Below are positions 9,301 to 17,332 of a DNA stretch of 50,631 nucleotides, piece after piece. Every line of letters begins with the position of its first letter. Within the stretch, counting starts at the first letter, position 1. The stretch covers positions 1-50,631 of the forward strand of contig NZ_LHZA01000139.1 in the NCBI RefSeq assembly GCF_001580535.1, read 5' to 3'. The stretch is from Acetobacter cerevisiae (GTDB lineage Bacteria; Pseudomonadota; Alphaproteobacteria; Acetobacterales; Acetobacteraceae). The notes beneath the pieces are model-generated. The model did not search any database and was not told where the DNA came from. It saw nothing but the letters and a program-made list of their open reading frames with translations. Both the position numbers and the translations under genes were made by a program.

Positions 9301-11874
9301 CCCGGCACTCTGGCTCTTCTCCTGTCCGTTGCGCGCGTTGTTCTGGGCGCAAAAGACAGCCTTGAGGAACAGCTTGATCTGGCAGAATCCCAGCCTGCAC
9401 AGACGCCGCCTGCCTTTCAGCCTCTTCCCATTTCCGAGCCTGCCGCATTTGATACGCCCCCCGTGCCAGAACTGGAGTTCTTCAATGGTTACGGTGGGTT
9501 TGCAAATAATGGCGAAACTTATGTTGTTGTGCTGTCTCCGGGCACGTCCACACCAGCTCCGTGGATCAACGTCATAGCCAACGAGACATTCGGCTTTCTG
9601 GCCTCAGCAGAAGGCAGCGGGCACACATGGGCTCTTAACAGCCGGGAACATCAGATCACACCCTGGTCCAATGACCCGATCAGCAATCCTCCGGGTGAGA
9701 TTTTCTATCTGCGAGATGAAGAAACTCATACTGTCTGGAGCCTTACCGCCGCAGTCCGACGAGACGCCGGCGCAACTTACGTCACCCATCATGGGCGGGG
9801 CTATACGCGCTACGAGCGGATAGCCCACGGCATTGCCAGCAGCCTGTTGCAATATGTGCCGCCAACAGACCCGATAAAACTCTCACGCATTCAACTGCAT
9901 AATCTTTCGGGACAGTCCCGCACCCTGTCCCTCACCAGCTATGTGGAATGGGTTCTGGGAACCTCCCGCACGAAAACAGCCCCTTTCATCACCACCGAAA
10001 CAGACTCAAAAACCGGCGCCCTTTTTGCCAGAAACCAATGGGATGGGACCTATGGCTCCCGTGTAGCCTTTGCGGATCTGGGCAGCTACGTCACGACCAT
10101 TTCCGGGGATCGCAAGAGTTTTGTTGGCCGCAACGGGTCTCTGGATAACCCGGGTGCCTTTACCCATTCTGAAGGCGTGCACAGCGCAACAGGAGCCGGG
10201 CTGGACCCCTGTGGCATCCTCCAGACCCTTATTACGCTGCCGGCCAATGGCCGTGTGGAAATTGTCTTCCTGCTTGGTGAGGCGTCGGACGAAGCTGAAG
10301 CAAGGCGGCTTATTCTCCAGTATCGCACGGCAGACCTTGATGACGTTCTGCAAGCCGTTACCGCAAAATGGGATACAGTCTGCCATGCCATTCAGGTCCA
10401 AACCCCTGATAGAAGCATGGATATCATGCTCAATGGCTGGCTTTTGTATCAGACTCTCTCCAGTCGTGTTCTGGCCAGAGCGGGCTTTTATCAGGCCAGT
10501 GGCGCCTTTGGCTTCCGGGATCAGTTGCAGGATGGCATGGCGCTCGCAACATCCTCCCCCGAGCGGGTTCGGGAGCATATTTTACGGGCAGCATCTCGCC
10601 AGTTTCCTGAAGGCGATGTGCAACACTGGTGGCTTCCGCAAACTGGCTCTGGTGTTCGCACCCATATTTCTGATGATTGCACCTGGCTGGCCTACACAGT
10701 AGCCCACTATGTCACGACAACCGGAGACAAGGCCGTTCTGGACGAAAGTATAGGCTTCCTTGAGGCTCCCCCTCTGCCGATTACAGAACACGACCATTTT
10801 ACGGTTCCCGCACTCTCTTCTGAAAAAGCCAGTCTGTTTGAGCATTGTGCGCGGGCACTGGACCATAGTCTACCTGTGGGAGACCACGGCCTGCCACTTA
10901 TGGGAACAGGAGACTGGAATGACGGGATGAACAGGGTGGGAGAACAGGGCCGAGGAGAAAGCGTGTGGCTGGGCTGGTTCCTCTACACCACGCTGAAGAT
11001 ATTCATTCCTCTTGCCCTTGAGCGACATGACACGGCTCGAGCCTCAGCCTGGCAGAACCACACTGAAAAGCTGGCCAATGCTCTGGAACGCGCATGGGAT
11101 GGAGACTGGTATCTGCGTGCCTATTTTGATGACAGCACGCCCCTTGGCTCTCATAAAAACACTGAATGCCAGATTGATGCCATTTCCCAGTCCTGGGCCG
11201 TTCTGTCTAATGCGGCGTCTCCCGAACGCACGCATCACGCCATGTACTCGGCTGTTGAGCATCTTGTCCGCCCGCAGGATGGACTGATCCTTGTTCTCAC
11301 ACCGCCTTTTGACAAAGCGCTGCCTGATCCCGGTTATATCAGAGGCTACCCGCCCGGAGTGCGGGAAAATGGAGGGCAATATACCCATGCGGCACTCTGG
11401 ACAGTAATGGCCATTGCAGCACAGGGAGACGGTAATCAGGCTCATGCTTTGTTCAGCATGCTTAACCCCATCCAGCACGCCCGCACACAGGAGCAGGCAA
11501 ACCGTTACAAACTGGAACCTTACGTGGTTGCTGCGGATATTTATTCAGTAGCTCCGCACATCGGGCGAGGTGGCTGGTCCTGGTATACCGGGTCGGCCGG
11601 ATGGATGCAGCGCACAGGCATTGAATCCCTTCTTGGCATTCGCATTCAGGGAGACATGCTTTTGATAACCCCCTGCATTCCACGGGAATGGCCTGAATTT
11701 GAAGTCACGCTCCACTGGCGCAGCAGTCAGTATCATTGCATCATCAAGAACCCTAACCGGGTTAGTCACAGCGCATCACCAGGCCTGACCGTCGATAATA
11801 TCTCTTTGGGGAAAACAGACAGACTTCAACTCCAGGATGATGGAGCAAGTCATACAGTTATTTATACGATTTAG
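3316..11874 (+). CDS. ndvB: Cyclic beta-1,2-glucan synthase (GT84-GH94)
   Basis: This giant inner-membrane enzyme is predicted to make cyclic beta-1,2-glucan from UDP-glucose: protein-primed elongation, chain-length control by phosphorolysis, then cyclisation. At 2852 residues it matches full-length rhizobial/Brucella homologues (about 2830-2870). Membrane segments lie near residues 427-475. The glycosyltransferase core has Asp-Ala-Asp at 645-647 and an R-W pair at 794-795 in the QRLHRW context, followed by further membrane helices at about 838-1005. A glucoamylase-like domain covers about 1300-1550. The C-terminal half carries GH94-type beta-sandwich and catalytic modules, with the GDWNDG motif at 2532-2537 containing the expected catalytic acid. 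A GGAG lies about 9 nt before the start. No NdvA/ChvA-type ABC exporter is encoded in the window, so export would need a gene elsewhere. The product is osmoprotective in other bacteria, which agrees with the stress-type promoter upstream. Confidence 0.95.
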   Translation: MDGSTDFPQHAARRADRPSFWLRLFKPDTSLYWQNDGAPVKSEIFGIERLEAHARSLAVAQTITHKSKTSSYPLKHRLAENGIFLRKTDAAITEALQAGKQLTPAAQWLADNYALIDMQIRETSLDLSPGYYARLPKLANGPFEGLPRIFGVMWALVAHTDSHLHQDVLCRYLLAYQSVTPLTIGELWAVPMTLRIVLIENLRRTAHAIIDNSNSRRAADLFADKLEKTRKDEGLSIQKVLSLVEPESLTPAFVARLVHRSRGLDLEKDPALVWLEQRLADKKSSIEKTIQDDFQNQEAFNATVRNIITSLRLITGLDWTEIFEQICLIDKAFTNYPSFTLADFASRDLYRKAIEDLALGSKVSELDIAHRAIAFAQQAQETHASDPRKSDPGYYLLLDGRLALEAEVGFTPPLSRKVIRDFCHHGITGYSLAIFIMSLFFLSIPIWISEKEYTPTFWLALVVICAAIPTSEAAVACINRLALRAVKVTMLPGLELLQGIPDHMRTLVVIPALLTDAKTVKELLTRLEIHYLATHDRSVHFALLTDWKDCDTEVSPDDGVLLHQAVTGIALLNQRFGASPNGDRFLLLHRRRIWSESEGAWMGWERKRGKLHELNRLLRGATDTTFLDDQSRLLPQNVRYVVTLDADTRLPLETVRRLVGKLAHPLNSPQFNPETRRIEKGYAILQPRVTPSLPVGHHSTVFQKIYSTSSGINAYSAAISDLYQDMFGEGSYAGKGIYDIDAFESALAGRVPEGTLLSHDLFEGIFARAALASDIEVVEEFPTDYMVSAQRLHRWTRGDWQLLPWIISGTTKTPLPHDRLSGIARWKMLDNLRRTLCAPFTLITLLACWLLTPDNAAIWTLFILLIVALPAFLPVLPDLFPRREWITFRSYFTVITSHLMTAAIMTALNLTFLAHQAFLMMDAICRTFVRVFITRRLLLQWVPAAHTAHLLQSGMAQYYQKMLAAPIFAGVLTLYVMWTDPETLLLCAPLACLWVLSPALALWTSRSPIIPSQSRPSRTDIRTLRLTARRTWRFFETFVTPADNMLPPDNFQEDPSLVLARRTSPTNIGLYLLCAINARDFGWSGLQDTVERLDSTLKTVRKMKKYRGHLYNWYSTETLEPLSPLYVSTVDSGNFAGHLITVASTCREWLTQETEPHDWRAGLSDAITIAIMEITFRDGIRLQLTKQQRVLLRSLGKLKNAVLSAPEDKTSLTLTHFLQQAKIIAEHAAHLFPFPEESSIPSSRDPAFWASAPLRTLESHLRDFDQSRKSGLLERIQTLEYQAQQLANEMDFSFLRDTSRKLLSIGFLVQDDTADANCYDLLASEARLAVYFAIAKGDIPARDWFRLGRAITPSGNGAALVSWSGSMFEYLMPSLVMRAPVGSLLQETNARIVQRQIAYGQSRNIPWGISEAAYNVRDLDYTYQYSNFGVPGLGLKRGLAQDMVVAPYATLLAAMIDPQKAVANLSVLEKTGAQGRYGFFEALDYTPERIPENQTVAIVRAYMAHHQGMSILAVADTVLNGVMRTRFHNDPTMASAELLLQERAPDKSAVARPLPAEQAIPAPAPEATIRAGRYYSTAYTQEPVTHLLSNGRYTVMLTSAGSGYSSWQGQMLTRWREDPTLDQHGSYVYLKNVKTGFVWSAGIQPCGTIPDDYLVGFHEDRAEISRRDGALTTTLDIMVSAEDDAEVRHLTLSNAGHETQEIDITSYAELALLAQDADLAHPAFTKLFVQTEYLPEAKALIATRRRRTPDEAEIWVVHLAVSPLPIRMGTDRADFIGRNHTVRSPVALTRKTALSGQTGTVLDASFSLRCRATLKPGTTTRISFWTMAASSREKLLDLIDTHKDAAALDRVRTLAWTQAQIQLRHLDINPTEADLFQRLASHILFAGSSLRASSPAIRLGAGPQTGLWELGISGDLSLVVLTVKENSGTDIVRQVLLAHEYFRLKQLPIDLVILNDHPSSYLQDLQISLENLVRSIPKAATGAGSVRILRTDLLSPGTLALLLSVARVVLGAKDSLEEQLDLAESQPAQTPPAFQPLPISEPAAFDTPPVPELEFFNGYGGFANNGETYVVVLSPGTSTPAPWINVIANETFGFLASAEGSGHTWALNSREHQITPWSNDPISNPPGEIFYLRDEETHTVWSLTAAVRRDAGATYVTHHGRGYTRYERIAHGIASSLLQYVPPTDPIKLSRIQLHNLSGQSRTLSLTSYVEWVLGTSRTKTAPFITTETDSKTGALFARNQWDGTYGSRVAFADLGSYVTTISGDRKSFVGRNGSLDNPGAFTHSEGVHSATGAGLDPCGILQTLITLPANGRVEIVFLLGEASDEAEARRLILQYRTADLDDVLQAVTAKWDTVCHAIQVQTPDRSMDIMLNGWLLYQTLSSRVLARAGFYQASGAFGFRDQLQDGMALATSSPERVREHILRAASRQFPEGDVQHWWLPQTGSGVRTHISDDCTWLAYTVAHYVTTTGDKAVLDESIGFLEAPPLPITEHDHFTVPALSSEKASLFEHCARALDHSLPVGDHGLPLMGTGDWNDGMNRVGEQGRGESVWLGWFLYTTLKIFIPLALERHDTARASAWQNHTEKLANALERAWDGDWYLRAYFDDSTPLGSHKNTECQIDAISQSWAVLSNAASPERTHHAMYSAVEHLVRPQDGLILVLTPPFDKALPDPGYIRGYPPGVRENGGQYTHAALWTVMAIAAQGDGNQAHALFSMLNPIQHARTQEQANRYKLEPYVVAADIYSVAPHIGRGGWSWYTGSAGWMQRTGIESLLGIRIQGDMLLITPCIPREWPEFEVTLHWRSSQYHCIIKNPNRVSHSASPGLTVDNISLGKTDRLQLQDDGASHTVIYTI

Positions 11875-11894
11875 TTAAAAGTATCTACATAACT

Positions 11895-11931
11895 GCGATA
11901 TTAAGAGAAGAACATATTCTCTTAATATCGC
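11895..11931. terminator. Perfect 15-bp stem hairpin between convergent genes
   Basis: GCGATATTAAGAGAA (11895-11909) and its exact reverse complement (11917-11931) flank a 7-nt loop. With small bulges the stem extends outward to CTAC/GTAG. It lies 20 bases after the glucan synthase stop and just beyond the 3' end of the opposing HbpS-like gene, so a bidirectional terminator or mRNA 3'-end stabiliser is likely. There is no clear U-tract on either side, so classical intrinsic termination is not certain. A weaker 7-bp inverted repeat (GGCAGGA/TCCTGCC, 11938-11971) follows. Confidence 0.6.
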
Positions 11932-11980
11932 GTTGTAGGCAGGAAAAATTATTACCCGATATCGTCCTGCCCCTTAAAAT

Positions 11981-12466
11981 TTATGGGTGAAAACCGCCAG
12001 CGGTATCCGTCGCAACTGCATCATCCAGATCATCCGTAGCACCACTCACCCCCACGGCACCAATAAGATACTGGCCGTTCATAACAGGGGCAGAACCCGG
12101 CACGGCCGTAATGCCCGGCAGAGTTGTGAGAAATGCCTGGTTCTGGCTAACCCGTTCTGCCAGAACTTTCCCACGGGAACTGTAGAGAGCCGCCGTTCGG
12201 GCTTTCTTGATGGCTGTTTCATCAGTGCCTGTCTGAGAATCATCCATCCGCGTAAATGCCAGCAACCTGCCTGATGCATCCACAATGGCAATGCTCACTT
12301 TCATGCTCCGCTGCTTTGCCGCGGCTTCTGCTGCATTTAGCAAACCTTTTGCGCCAGCACTGCTGAGCACAGTGCGCGTTAACACCTTGCTGTCATCAGC
12401 CTGCGCCGCAGCCATTGTGGAGAAGCCAGCAAGAATGGCCAAAGGCCCGAGAAATTTAAGTTTCAT
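11981..12466 (-). CDS. Secreted GlcG/HbpS-family haem-binding-like protein
   Basis: This 161-residue protein has a Sec signal peptide (basic MKLK, hydrophobic core, likely cleavage after AQA near residue 23) followed by one GlcG/HbpS domain: IAIVDASGRLLAFTRMDD, then a helix with AIKKARTAA, and a glycine-rich end ...GQYLIGAVGVSGATDDLDDAVA. The family includes Streptomyces HbpS (haem and redox stress) and GlcG of the glycolate operon; no enzymatic role is established. An AGGA lies about 7 nt before the ATG. It follows a paralogue (12538-13011) after 71 bp on the same strand, so the two probably form one transcript. A periplasmic location is predicted. Confidence 0.85.
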   Translation of the reverse strand: MKLKFLGPLAILAGFSTMAAAQADDSKVLTRTVLSSAGAKGLLNAAEAAAKQRSMKVSIAIVDASGRLLAFTRMDDSQTGTDETAIKKARTAALYSSRGKVLAERVSQNQAFLTTLPGITAVPGSAPVMNGQYLIGAVGVSGATDDLDDAVATDTAGGFHP

Positions 12467-12537
12467 GTGACGTCCTGACCTGAAGAAGTTTTACCAACTT
12501 TTGTTTTTGTAAAAAGCATTCCCTGTCGCATGACGCT

Positions 12538-13011
12538 TCAGTGAAAATGCTTTGCCGTATCGACCACAAGCGCCTGCTCGGCTTCGTTCGTATCACCACT
12601 GGTGCCAATACTGCCGACCACAGTTTCACCCTGCTTGAAGACCGCACCACCCGCTGAAGGCAGAATGCCAGGAACAAAACCGATTGGAAGATTTTGCGCA
12701 CGTGCAGCATCAAAAAACTCAATCGTATTGCGGGCAAATCGTGCTGCAGATTTTGCTTTGGCAATTGAAGCCTCTACACATCCTGCATAGGCGCCCTGCA
12801 TCCGGATGAATGCGACAAGATTTCCATCGGTGTCTTCAACAGCAATGCACAGCTTAAGGTGACGGCTTTCAGCCAGACCAACCGCATAATGCGCCATATC
12901 CATCGCAGCATCTGTCGTAATGTTGAGCTGCGGCGCCGTTGAGGCCGCCTGCGCCAAAGCGGGTGAGGCACACAAAAGAGTGGACGCAAAAGCTGCAAGT
13001 ATTTTTTTCAT
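12538..13011 (-). CDS. Secreted GlcG/HbpS-family protein, second copy
   Basis: This 157-residue protein starts at the ATG at 13011, chosen over the longer frame because it begins with a clear signal peptide (MKKILAAFASTLLCASPALAQA) and has AAGG upstream. The mature part is a GlcG/HbpS domain (LCIAVEDTDGNLVAFIRMQG, ...ASIAKAKSAARFA..., ...GETVVGSIGTSGDTNEAEQALV). It resembles the next gene in fold and motifs but is clearly divergent, so this is an old duplication or paired recruitment rather than a recent copy. In acetic acid bacteria such proteins are often found near periplasmic dehydrogenases; the function is unknown. Confidence 0.85.
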   Translation of the reverse strand: MKKILAAFASTLLCASPALAQAASTAPQLNITTDAAMDMAHYAVGLAESRHLKLCIAVEDTDGNLVAFIRMQGAYAGCVEASIAKAKSAARFARNTIEFFDAARAQNLPIGFVPGILPSAGGAVFKQGETVVGSIGTSGDTNEAEQALVVDTAKHFH

Positions 13012-13315
13012 TGCAAAGGGTACCTTATTGGAGATGTTATTATTGACCCAGTCGTGACGTTTACTCTTTCCCTCCGCCAAGATTGCAAAATCATAAACGT
13101 CACACAGTAGAAAACTCGATACCGAAACCATCGGATCAAAAAAGAACCTACAATCAATACAGTATAAATCAATAAATATTTTATTTATCACGCTTATTTG
13201 ATGATTAATTCCACCAATTACTACAGGTTAATATTTTTTATTTTAATCTATACCGACAAAACGATCCATCCCGGTATCTGTCTATCCTGAGATCTCCCTC
13301 AAAAGCATAACCCAT
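13012..13315. other. AT-rich control region upstream of the HbpS pair
   Basis: These 304 bases separate the DoxX-like gene from the HbpS pair and probably carry the promoter of the pair. They are AT-rich and contain an inverted repeat ATAAAT/ATTTAT at 13172-13188. I see no convincing sigma-70 or EcfG element and no gene. The upstream in-frame extension of the HbpS frame (to 13191) lacks a ribosome-binding site and is not taken as coding. Confidence 0.4.
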
Positions 13316-14191
13316 TCAGTCCCTGGTCATCACATAATCGGGGCGCGTTGAAACGCAGAATGGCATCAGGAATCGTGGCATCCGTCCATGCGCAATCAGC
13401 CAGCCGTCAAGGGAGAATTTTCCTGCACCTGCAATGGCAAAACTGGCAAAAAATACGATCATGAGCATCGGATATTCCCAGCCGCCGACCGGTGCATTAT
13501 TCCACGTAAAGCCATCCTCAAAATGGCGGCCATATTGGTTGGCAATCAGATAATAAAGCGCCGCGCCAACCCCAGCCATCCGGGTCAGAAACCCCATCCC
13601 GACACCAATCGCGATTGCAAGCTCACACAGGCCTGCCACAATAACCGCATTACCCCCAGATGAGAGTCCAAACCCAACAAACACCTGCGCCATATGGTGG
13701 AAGGAGTCCGCGCCAGCAAAGAGCTTTTCAGCAAAATGCCCGACCATATCAAAACCAAAATAGATGCGGATTACCGCCAGCTGCCATTGCAGGTGCCCAT
13801 TCCATCCAGATGCCCGAAATCGCGTCCAGTCATGGATCATGCAATCCGCATAGAGGGCCAGATAAATCAGGAACGTGATGCTGGAGCTCGCCATGCCAGG
13901 AAAAGAGTCATGAATAGCCGCAACCCGCCAACTGATGACAAAAGGCAGGAGCGCCCCCAGGAAGCCAATCACAAAGCTTTTTGGCATCACAAAAACTGCA
14001 ATGCTCAGGGCAAGGATATCCAGCCCTATTGTGGACCAACGTGCAAAATCTGGAATAACGGGCACGATAAAGGACGAATAGACCATTGTGCCGACAGACA
14101 CAGCCAGAGCCACCCATAAGAGCCAGTAAGGCACATAACGCGGGCTTAACGCCGCAAAAGACGGAACCAACACATTTGGCTTCATGAACAT
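13316..14191 (-). CDS. DoxX-family integral membrane protein
   Basis: A 291-residue membrane protein with about seven or eight hydrophobic helices. The C-terminal half has the DoxX pattern: IRIYFGFDMVGHFAEKLFAG, FVGFGLSSGG...AGLCELAIAIGVGMGFLTRMAG, and a terminal YPMLMIVFFASFAIAGAGKFSLDGWL. DoxX proteins are small quinone-linked or redox-associated membrane proteins whose activity is usually unknown. Start: ATG at 14191 has AAGAAG 7 nt upstream; the longer frame begins with an unsupported TTG at 14218, and a second ATG at 14185 is possible. The gene lies 80 bp downstream of the OprB porin on the same strand and may be co-transcribed with the sugar-acid genes. A link to the respiratory dehydrogenase across the locus is only a guess. 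Confidence 0.8.
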   Translation of the reverse strand: MFMKPNVLVPSFAALSPRYVPYWLLWVALAVSVGTMVYSSFIVPVIPDFARWSTIGLDILALSIAVFVMPKSFVIGFLGALLPFVISWRVAAIHDSFPGMASSSITFLIYLALYADCMIHDWTRFRASGWNGHLQWQLAVIRIYFGFDMVGHFAEKLFAGADSFHHMAQVFVGFGLSSGGNAVIVAGLCELAIAIGVGMGFLTRMAGVGAALYYLIANQYGRHFEDGFTWNNAPVGGWEYPMLMIVFFASFAIAGAGKFSLDGWLIAHGRMPRFLMPFCVSTRPDYVMTRD

Positions 14192-14271
14192 TGTTTTTCT
14201 TCTTGTAAAAGATGTCAATTTTTAGCCATACAAAACGCATGACCTTATCCTAAACTCTTCCTTCAGCACCG

Positions 14272-15642
14272 TCATAACGTTACATGGGCATTCACCCCCA
14301 GCACCGCAGCATTCCTGACACGTCCGGAGCCTCCTGGCCGCCAGAAATACTGAAAATCCGGCGCAATATCGATGCCATTGCAGACGTGTACATTGTAAGT
14401 CGCATCAAATATGGACTCACGGCTTGCCAGAAGAGGTTTGTTTGGTGAGAGAGGGTCCAGCAGAATAGTCCCCTGCCCCGGCTGCCAGACCGATTTGACA
14501 TTTGGACCATAACGCAACGCAGACCATGTCAGACCCAGTGCATCACGCGGACGTCCTGCAAACTGCCCGACATCTTCAATCCCCACATACGCCTGATCCG
14601 AGATAACAGAGATCCCGGACGTCACATGCGTATAACCACCCAGAATGATGATGCCGCTATCTGAATATTTCCCGTTCCGCACCAGCATCTGATCAAAGGC
14701 AACGTAGCTGATCATCTGGCCGTGCCGCCACCGTGTAGGGGTGTCTGTCGTTGCATCATTGTACGCATGCGGGGAAGAATCCCACAACATACCTGCTTTA
14801 TAATGACCATTCAGCCTATGAGGCCCAAACGCAGGCTCATACCCTCCCCCTAGAGCCAGTGTTACACCTGTTATATGATCACCACCCCAGTCCGTCCCCG
14901 CTGTACCGCCTTTGAGGGGGCTGGTCTCATACGCTCCAAACGTAACATACGTTGGCTTGGTCGGCCGCACGCGCAGGACTGCGGACCATGCTGTTCCCGG
15001 CCAGGAAGAATACCCGTCGGTCAATGACGTTGCACGAGGCTGACTACAGGTGGCCCCGCCCATGACCAGACATTGCAACGGGCTGGAATCAAAATCCGGG
15101 CCCGGTGCATACCGTCCTGCCGTCAAAATAATCCTGCCATGCAACCATTTTTTTTGTGCATAGAAATACACCAGATGTATGAGCACGTTCCCGCCCCCAC
15201 CATAAATCTGTTGTGGGTTAACCACCCCATCCTGCAGGGCATCTGTTGAAAGCCTTCTGCCATGACGCTGAACGACAGTGATTGTGGTCGTGAAATCCGG
15301 AATATTGAAGATTTTTCCCCAATCCAGATCAACCTCCATGGCAACCTGCCCAGCGAAATCCTGTGCCTTGCGTGTGCCTCCCGTAAGATTGCCTGCAAAT
15401 TCCGACCAGTCATCCAGCAGAATATCGACGCCTTTTTTTGAAAGCGATGACCGCCAGCGCCCCACTTCGCCCTCCAGAAGATGTGTGACGGGCGGAGCAG
15501 GAGGATAATCGGAATCAGGCGGTATCGCGTTAAGAATTTCTGGCCGAGCGCCCGGGCCAGTCACTGTGGACTGTGCCCAGGTTTCGGCCGCAGGAACCAG
15601 CATCGCAACTACCAAAGCCACGATGAGTGGAAAACACCGCAT
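14272..15642 (-). CDS. oprB: Carbohydrate-selective porin, OprB family
   Basis: A 456-residue outer-membrane protein with a signal peptide (MRCFPLIVALVVAMLVPAAETWAQ). The mature part is typical of OprB: an N-terminal segment with GVDILLDDWSEFAGNLTGG, a barrel rich in Gly and aromatic residues, the conserved stretch around AGRYAPGPDF, and a closing strand ending in ...VNAHVTL. OprB porins admit glucose and other monosaccharides through the outer membrane. It lies downstream of the dehydratase-aldolase-dehydrogenase genes on the same strand, after 153 bp, which fits sugar entry for the periplasmic oxidation pathway encoded on the other side of the LysR gene. The start is the first Met of the signal peptide; its ribosome-binding site is weak. 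Confidence 0.87.
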   Translation of the reverse strand: MRCFPLIVALVVAMLVPAAETWAQSTVTGPGARPEILNAIPPDSDYPPAPPVTHLLEGEVGRWRSSLSKKGVDILLDDWSEFAGNLTGGTRKAQDFAGQVAMEVDLDWGKIFNIPDFTTTITVVQRHGRRLSTDALQDGVVNPQQIYGGGGNVLIHLVYFYAQKKWLHGRIILTAGRYAPGPDFDSSPLQCLVMGGATCSQPRATSLTDGYSSWPGTAWSAVLRVRPTKPTYVTFGAYETSPLKGGTAGTDWGGDHITGVTLALGGGYEPAFGPHRLNGHYKAGMLWDSSPHAYNDATTDTPTRWRHGQMISYVAFDQMLVRNGKYSDSGIIILGGYTHVTSGISVISDQAYVGIEDVGQFAGRPRDALGLTWSALRYGPNVKSVWQPGQGTILLDPLSPNKPLLASRESIFDATYNVHVCNGIDIAPDFQYFWRPGGSGRVRNAAVLGVNAHVTL

Positions 15643-15732
15643 GACACGCGGCCACTACAGAGTTGAACGAAAGTAAAACATTCTGAAACCTCTTTTATTT
15701 TTCTTATTATGGATTTCTTTGTTGTTGTTTTT

Positions 15733-15769
15733 GTAAGGCCGGAACGCTGCCATCTTTCTGATGGCTTAC
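15733..15769. terminator. Hairpin between the semialdehyde dehydrogenase and the porin
   Basis: GCCATC (15749-15754) and GATGGC (15760-15765) form a perfect 6-bp stem with a 5-nt loop, flanked by GTAAG/CTTAC that could partly extend it. It lies just beyond the 3' end of the dehydrogenase gene and upstream of the porin. In the direction of transcription it lacks a U-tract, so it may be a partial terminator or processing site that sets lower porin expression. Confidence 0.35.
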
Positions 15770-15795
15770 GCGCTCCTTTTTAGTCTGCTACCGAT

Positions 15796-17289
15796 TTAGC
15801 CGTGCGTCGGCATAGAAAATTCTGCCCCGGCCCGAATACCTGTCGGCCAACGCTGGGTGACAGCCTTCATACGTGTGAAGAAACGCACCCCCTCCGGGCC
15901 ATGCATATGATGGTCACCAAACAGGGAATCCTTCCATCCCCCAAAGGAATGAAACGCCATTGGCACCGGGATCGGCACGTTAATCCCGACCATTCCAGCG
16001 GTTACACGATGCGTGAAAGTGCGTGCGCTATCCCCATCCCGTGTAAAGATGGCAGTACCATTCCCGTAGGGGCTGCCATTAACCAGCTCAAGGGCCGTTT
16101 CAAAATCTGGCGCACGCATCACGCACAGGACCGGGCCAAAAATTTCCTCGCGGTAGATCTCCATTTCCGCTGTCACATTATCGAAAAGCGTGCCGCCGAG
16201 GAAAAATCCGTTTTCATGCCCTTTCACCACAAGCTCACGCCCGTCAACAACCAAAGTCGCGCCCTGTTCAACACCTGTATCAATCAGCTGCCGAATTTTT
16301 GCCCGGTGCTGCGCAGTGACAACCGGCCCCATCTCACTGCTTTCATCCGTGCCGACGCCAATCCGTAGCGCCTTAGCGCGGTCTGCAATCATTTCGACAA
16401 GCGGGTCCGCTACCGGCCCAACGGCCACAGCAACGGAAATGGCCATACAGCGCTCTCCGGCTGATCCATAGGCTGCGCCAATCAGGGCATCAACGGTCTT
16501 TTCAAGATCGCAATCAGGCATGACGATGGCATGGTTCTTCGCCCCACCAAGGGCCTGAACCCGCTTGCCGGCTGCCGTGCCGGTTGCGTACACATGTTTT
16601 GCAATGGGAGTTGAGCCAACAAAGCTGACCGCTGAGATGGCAGGATGCTCAAGGATTGCATTAACCATATCCTTATCACCATGCACTACCTGGAACACAC
16701 CGTCCGGCAGCCCGGCTTCCCTGAAAAGATCCGCCAGAAGAACTGACGCTGACGGATCCCGCTCAGAAGGCTTCAGGATGAAACAGTTCCCCGTCGCAAT
16801 AGCCATGGGCGCCATCCACAAAGGCACCATGACCGGGAAGTTAAACGGTGTGATGCCTGCGGTAATACCCAGAGGCTGGCGCATGGTCCACGCATCAATG
16901 CCGCGGCTGACCTGCTCGGTATATTCGCCTTTGAGAAGTTCAGGCGCACCCGTGGCGAACTCCACCACTTCCAGACCGCGTGTCACTTCACCTTTTGCAT
17001 CTGAGAGCACCTTACCGTGTTCAGCGGTAATAATAGCCGCCAGTTCGTCACGATGCGCCTCGATCAGATCACGCGCTTTAAACAGGATACGTGCACGCGT
17101 CAGCGGGGGCGTTTCGGCCCAGTCTGGAAAAGCCTTCTGTGCAGCAGCAATCGCCGCTTCCAGGTCATCCGCATCACCCAATGCCACCTGATGCGCAACC
17201 TCACCCGTCGCCGGGTTAAAAACATCAGACCGACGCGTGCCATGCCCCTCCGTATGCTGTCCACCAATAACGTGAGGAATTGTCACCAT
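15796..17289 (-). CDS. mmsA: CoA-acylating (methylmalonate-)semialdehyde dehydrogenase family protein
   Basis: A 497-residue aldehyde dehydrogenase of the MmsA group. It has the NAD-binding stretch [15 protein letters not shown]..., the Rossmann segment [12 protein letters not shown], and the catalytic Cys281 in [11 protein letters not shown], the signature of CoA-dependent methylmalonate/malonate-semialdehyde dehydrogenases. An E-E-I-F-G-P motif follows near residue 390. AGGAG lies 7 nt before the ATG. In valine or inositol catabolism this enzyme makes propionyl- or acetyl-CoA. Here it is last in an operon with a sugar-acid dehydratase and an HpcH-type aldolase, so it more likely removes the aldehyde released by the aldolase. 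The true substrate cannot be read from sequence. Family assignment is firm, substrate is not. Confidence 0.88.
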   Translation of the reverse strand: MVTIPHVIGGQHTEGHGTRRSDVFNPATGEVAHQVALGDADDLEAAIAAAQKAFPDWAETPPLTRARILFKARDLIEAHRDELAAIITAEHGKVLSDAKGEVTRGLEVVEFATGAPELLKGEYTEQVSRGIDAWTMRQPLGITAGITPFNFPVMVPLWMAPMAIATGNCFILKPSERDPSASVLLADLFREAGLPDGVFQVVHGDKDMVNAILEHPAISAVSFVGSTPIAKHVYATGTAAGKRVQALGGAKNHAIVMPDCDLEKTVDALIGAAYGSAGERCMAISVAVAVGPVADPLVEMIADRAKALRIGVGTDESSEMGPVVTAQHRAKIRQLIDTGVEQGATLVVDGRELVVKGHENGFFLGGTLFDNVTAEMEIYREEIFGPVLCVMRAPDFETALELVNGSPYGNGTAIFTRDGDSARTFTHRVTAGMVGINVPIPVPMAFHSFGGWKDSLFGDHHMHGPEGVRFFTRMKAVTQRWPTGIRAGAEFSMPTHG

Positions 17290-17332
17290 TTTTTGCTCCT
17301 GCTGTTCAGAGATATTGAATAGAAAAGAAAGG

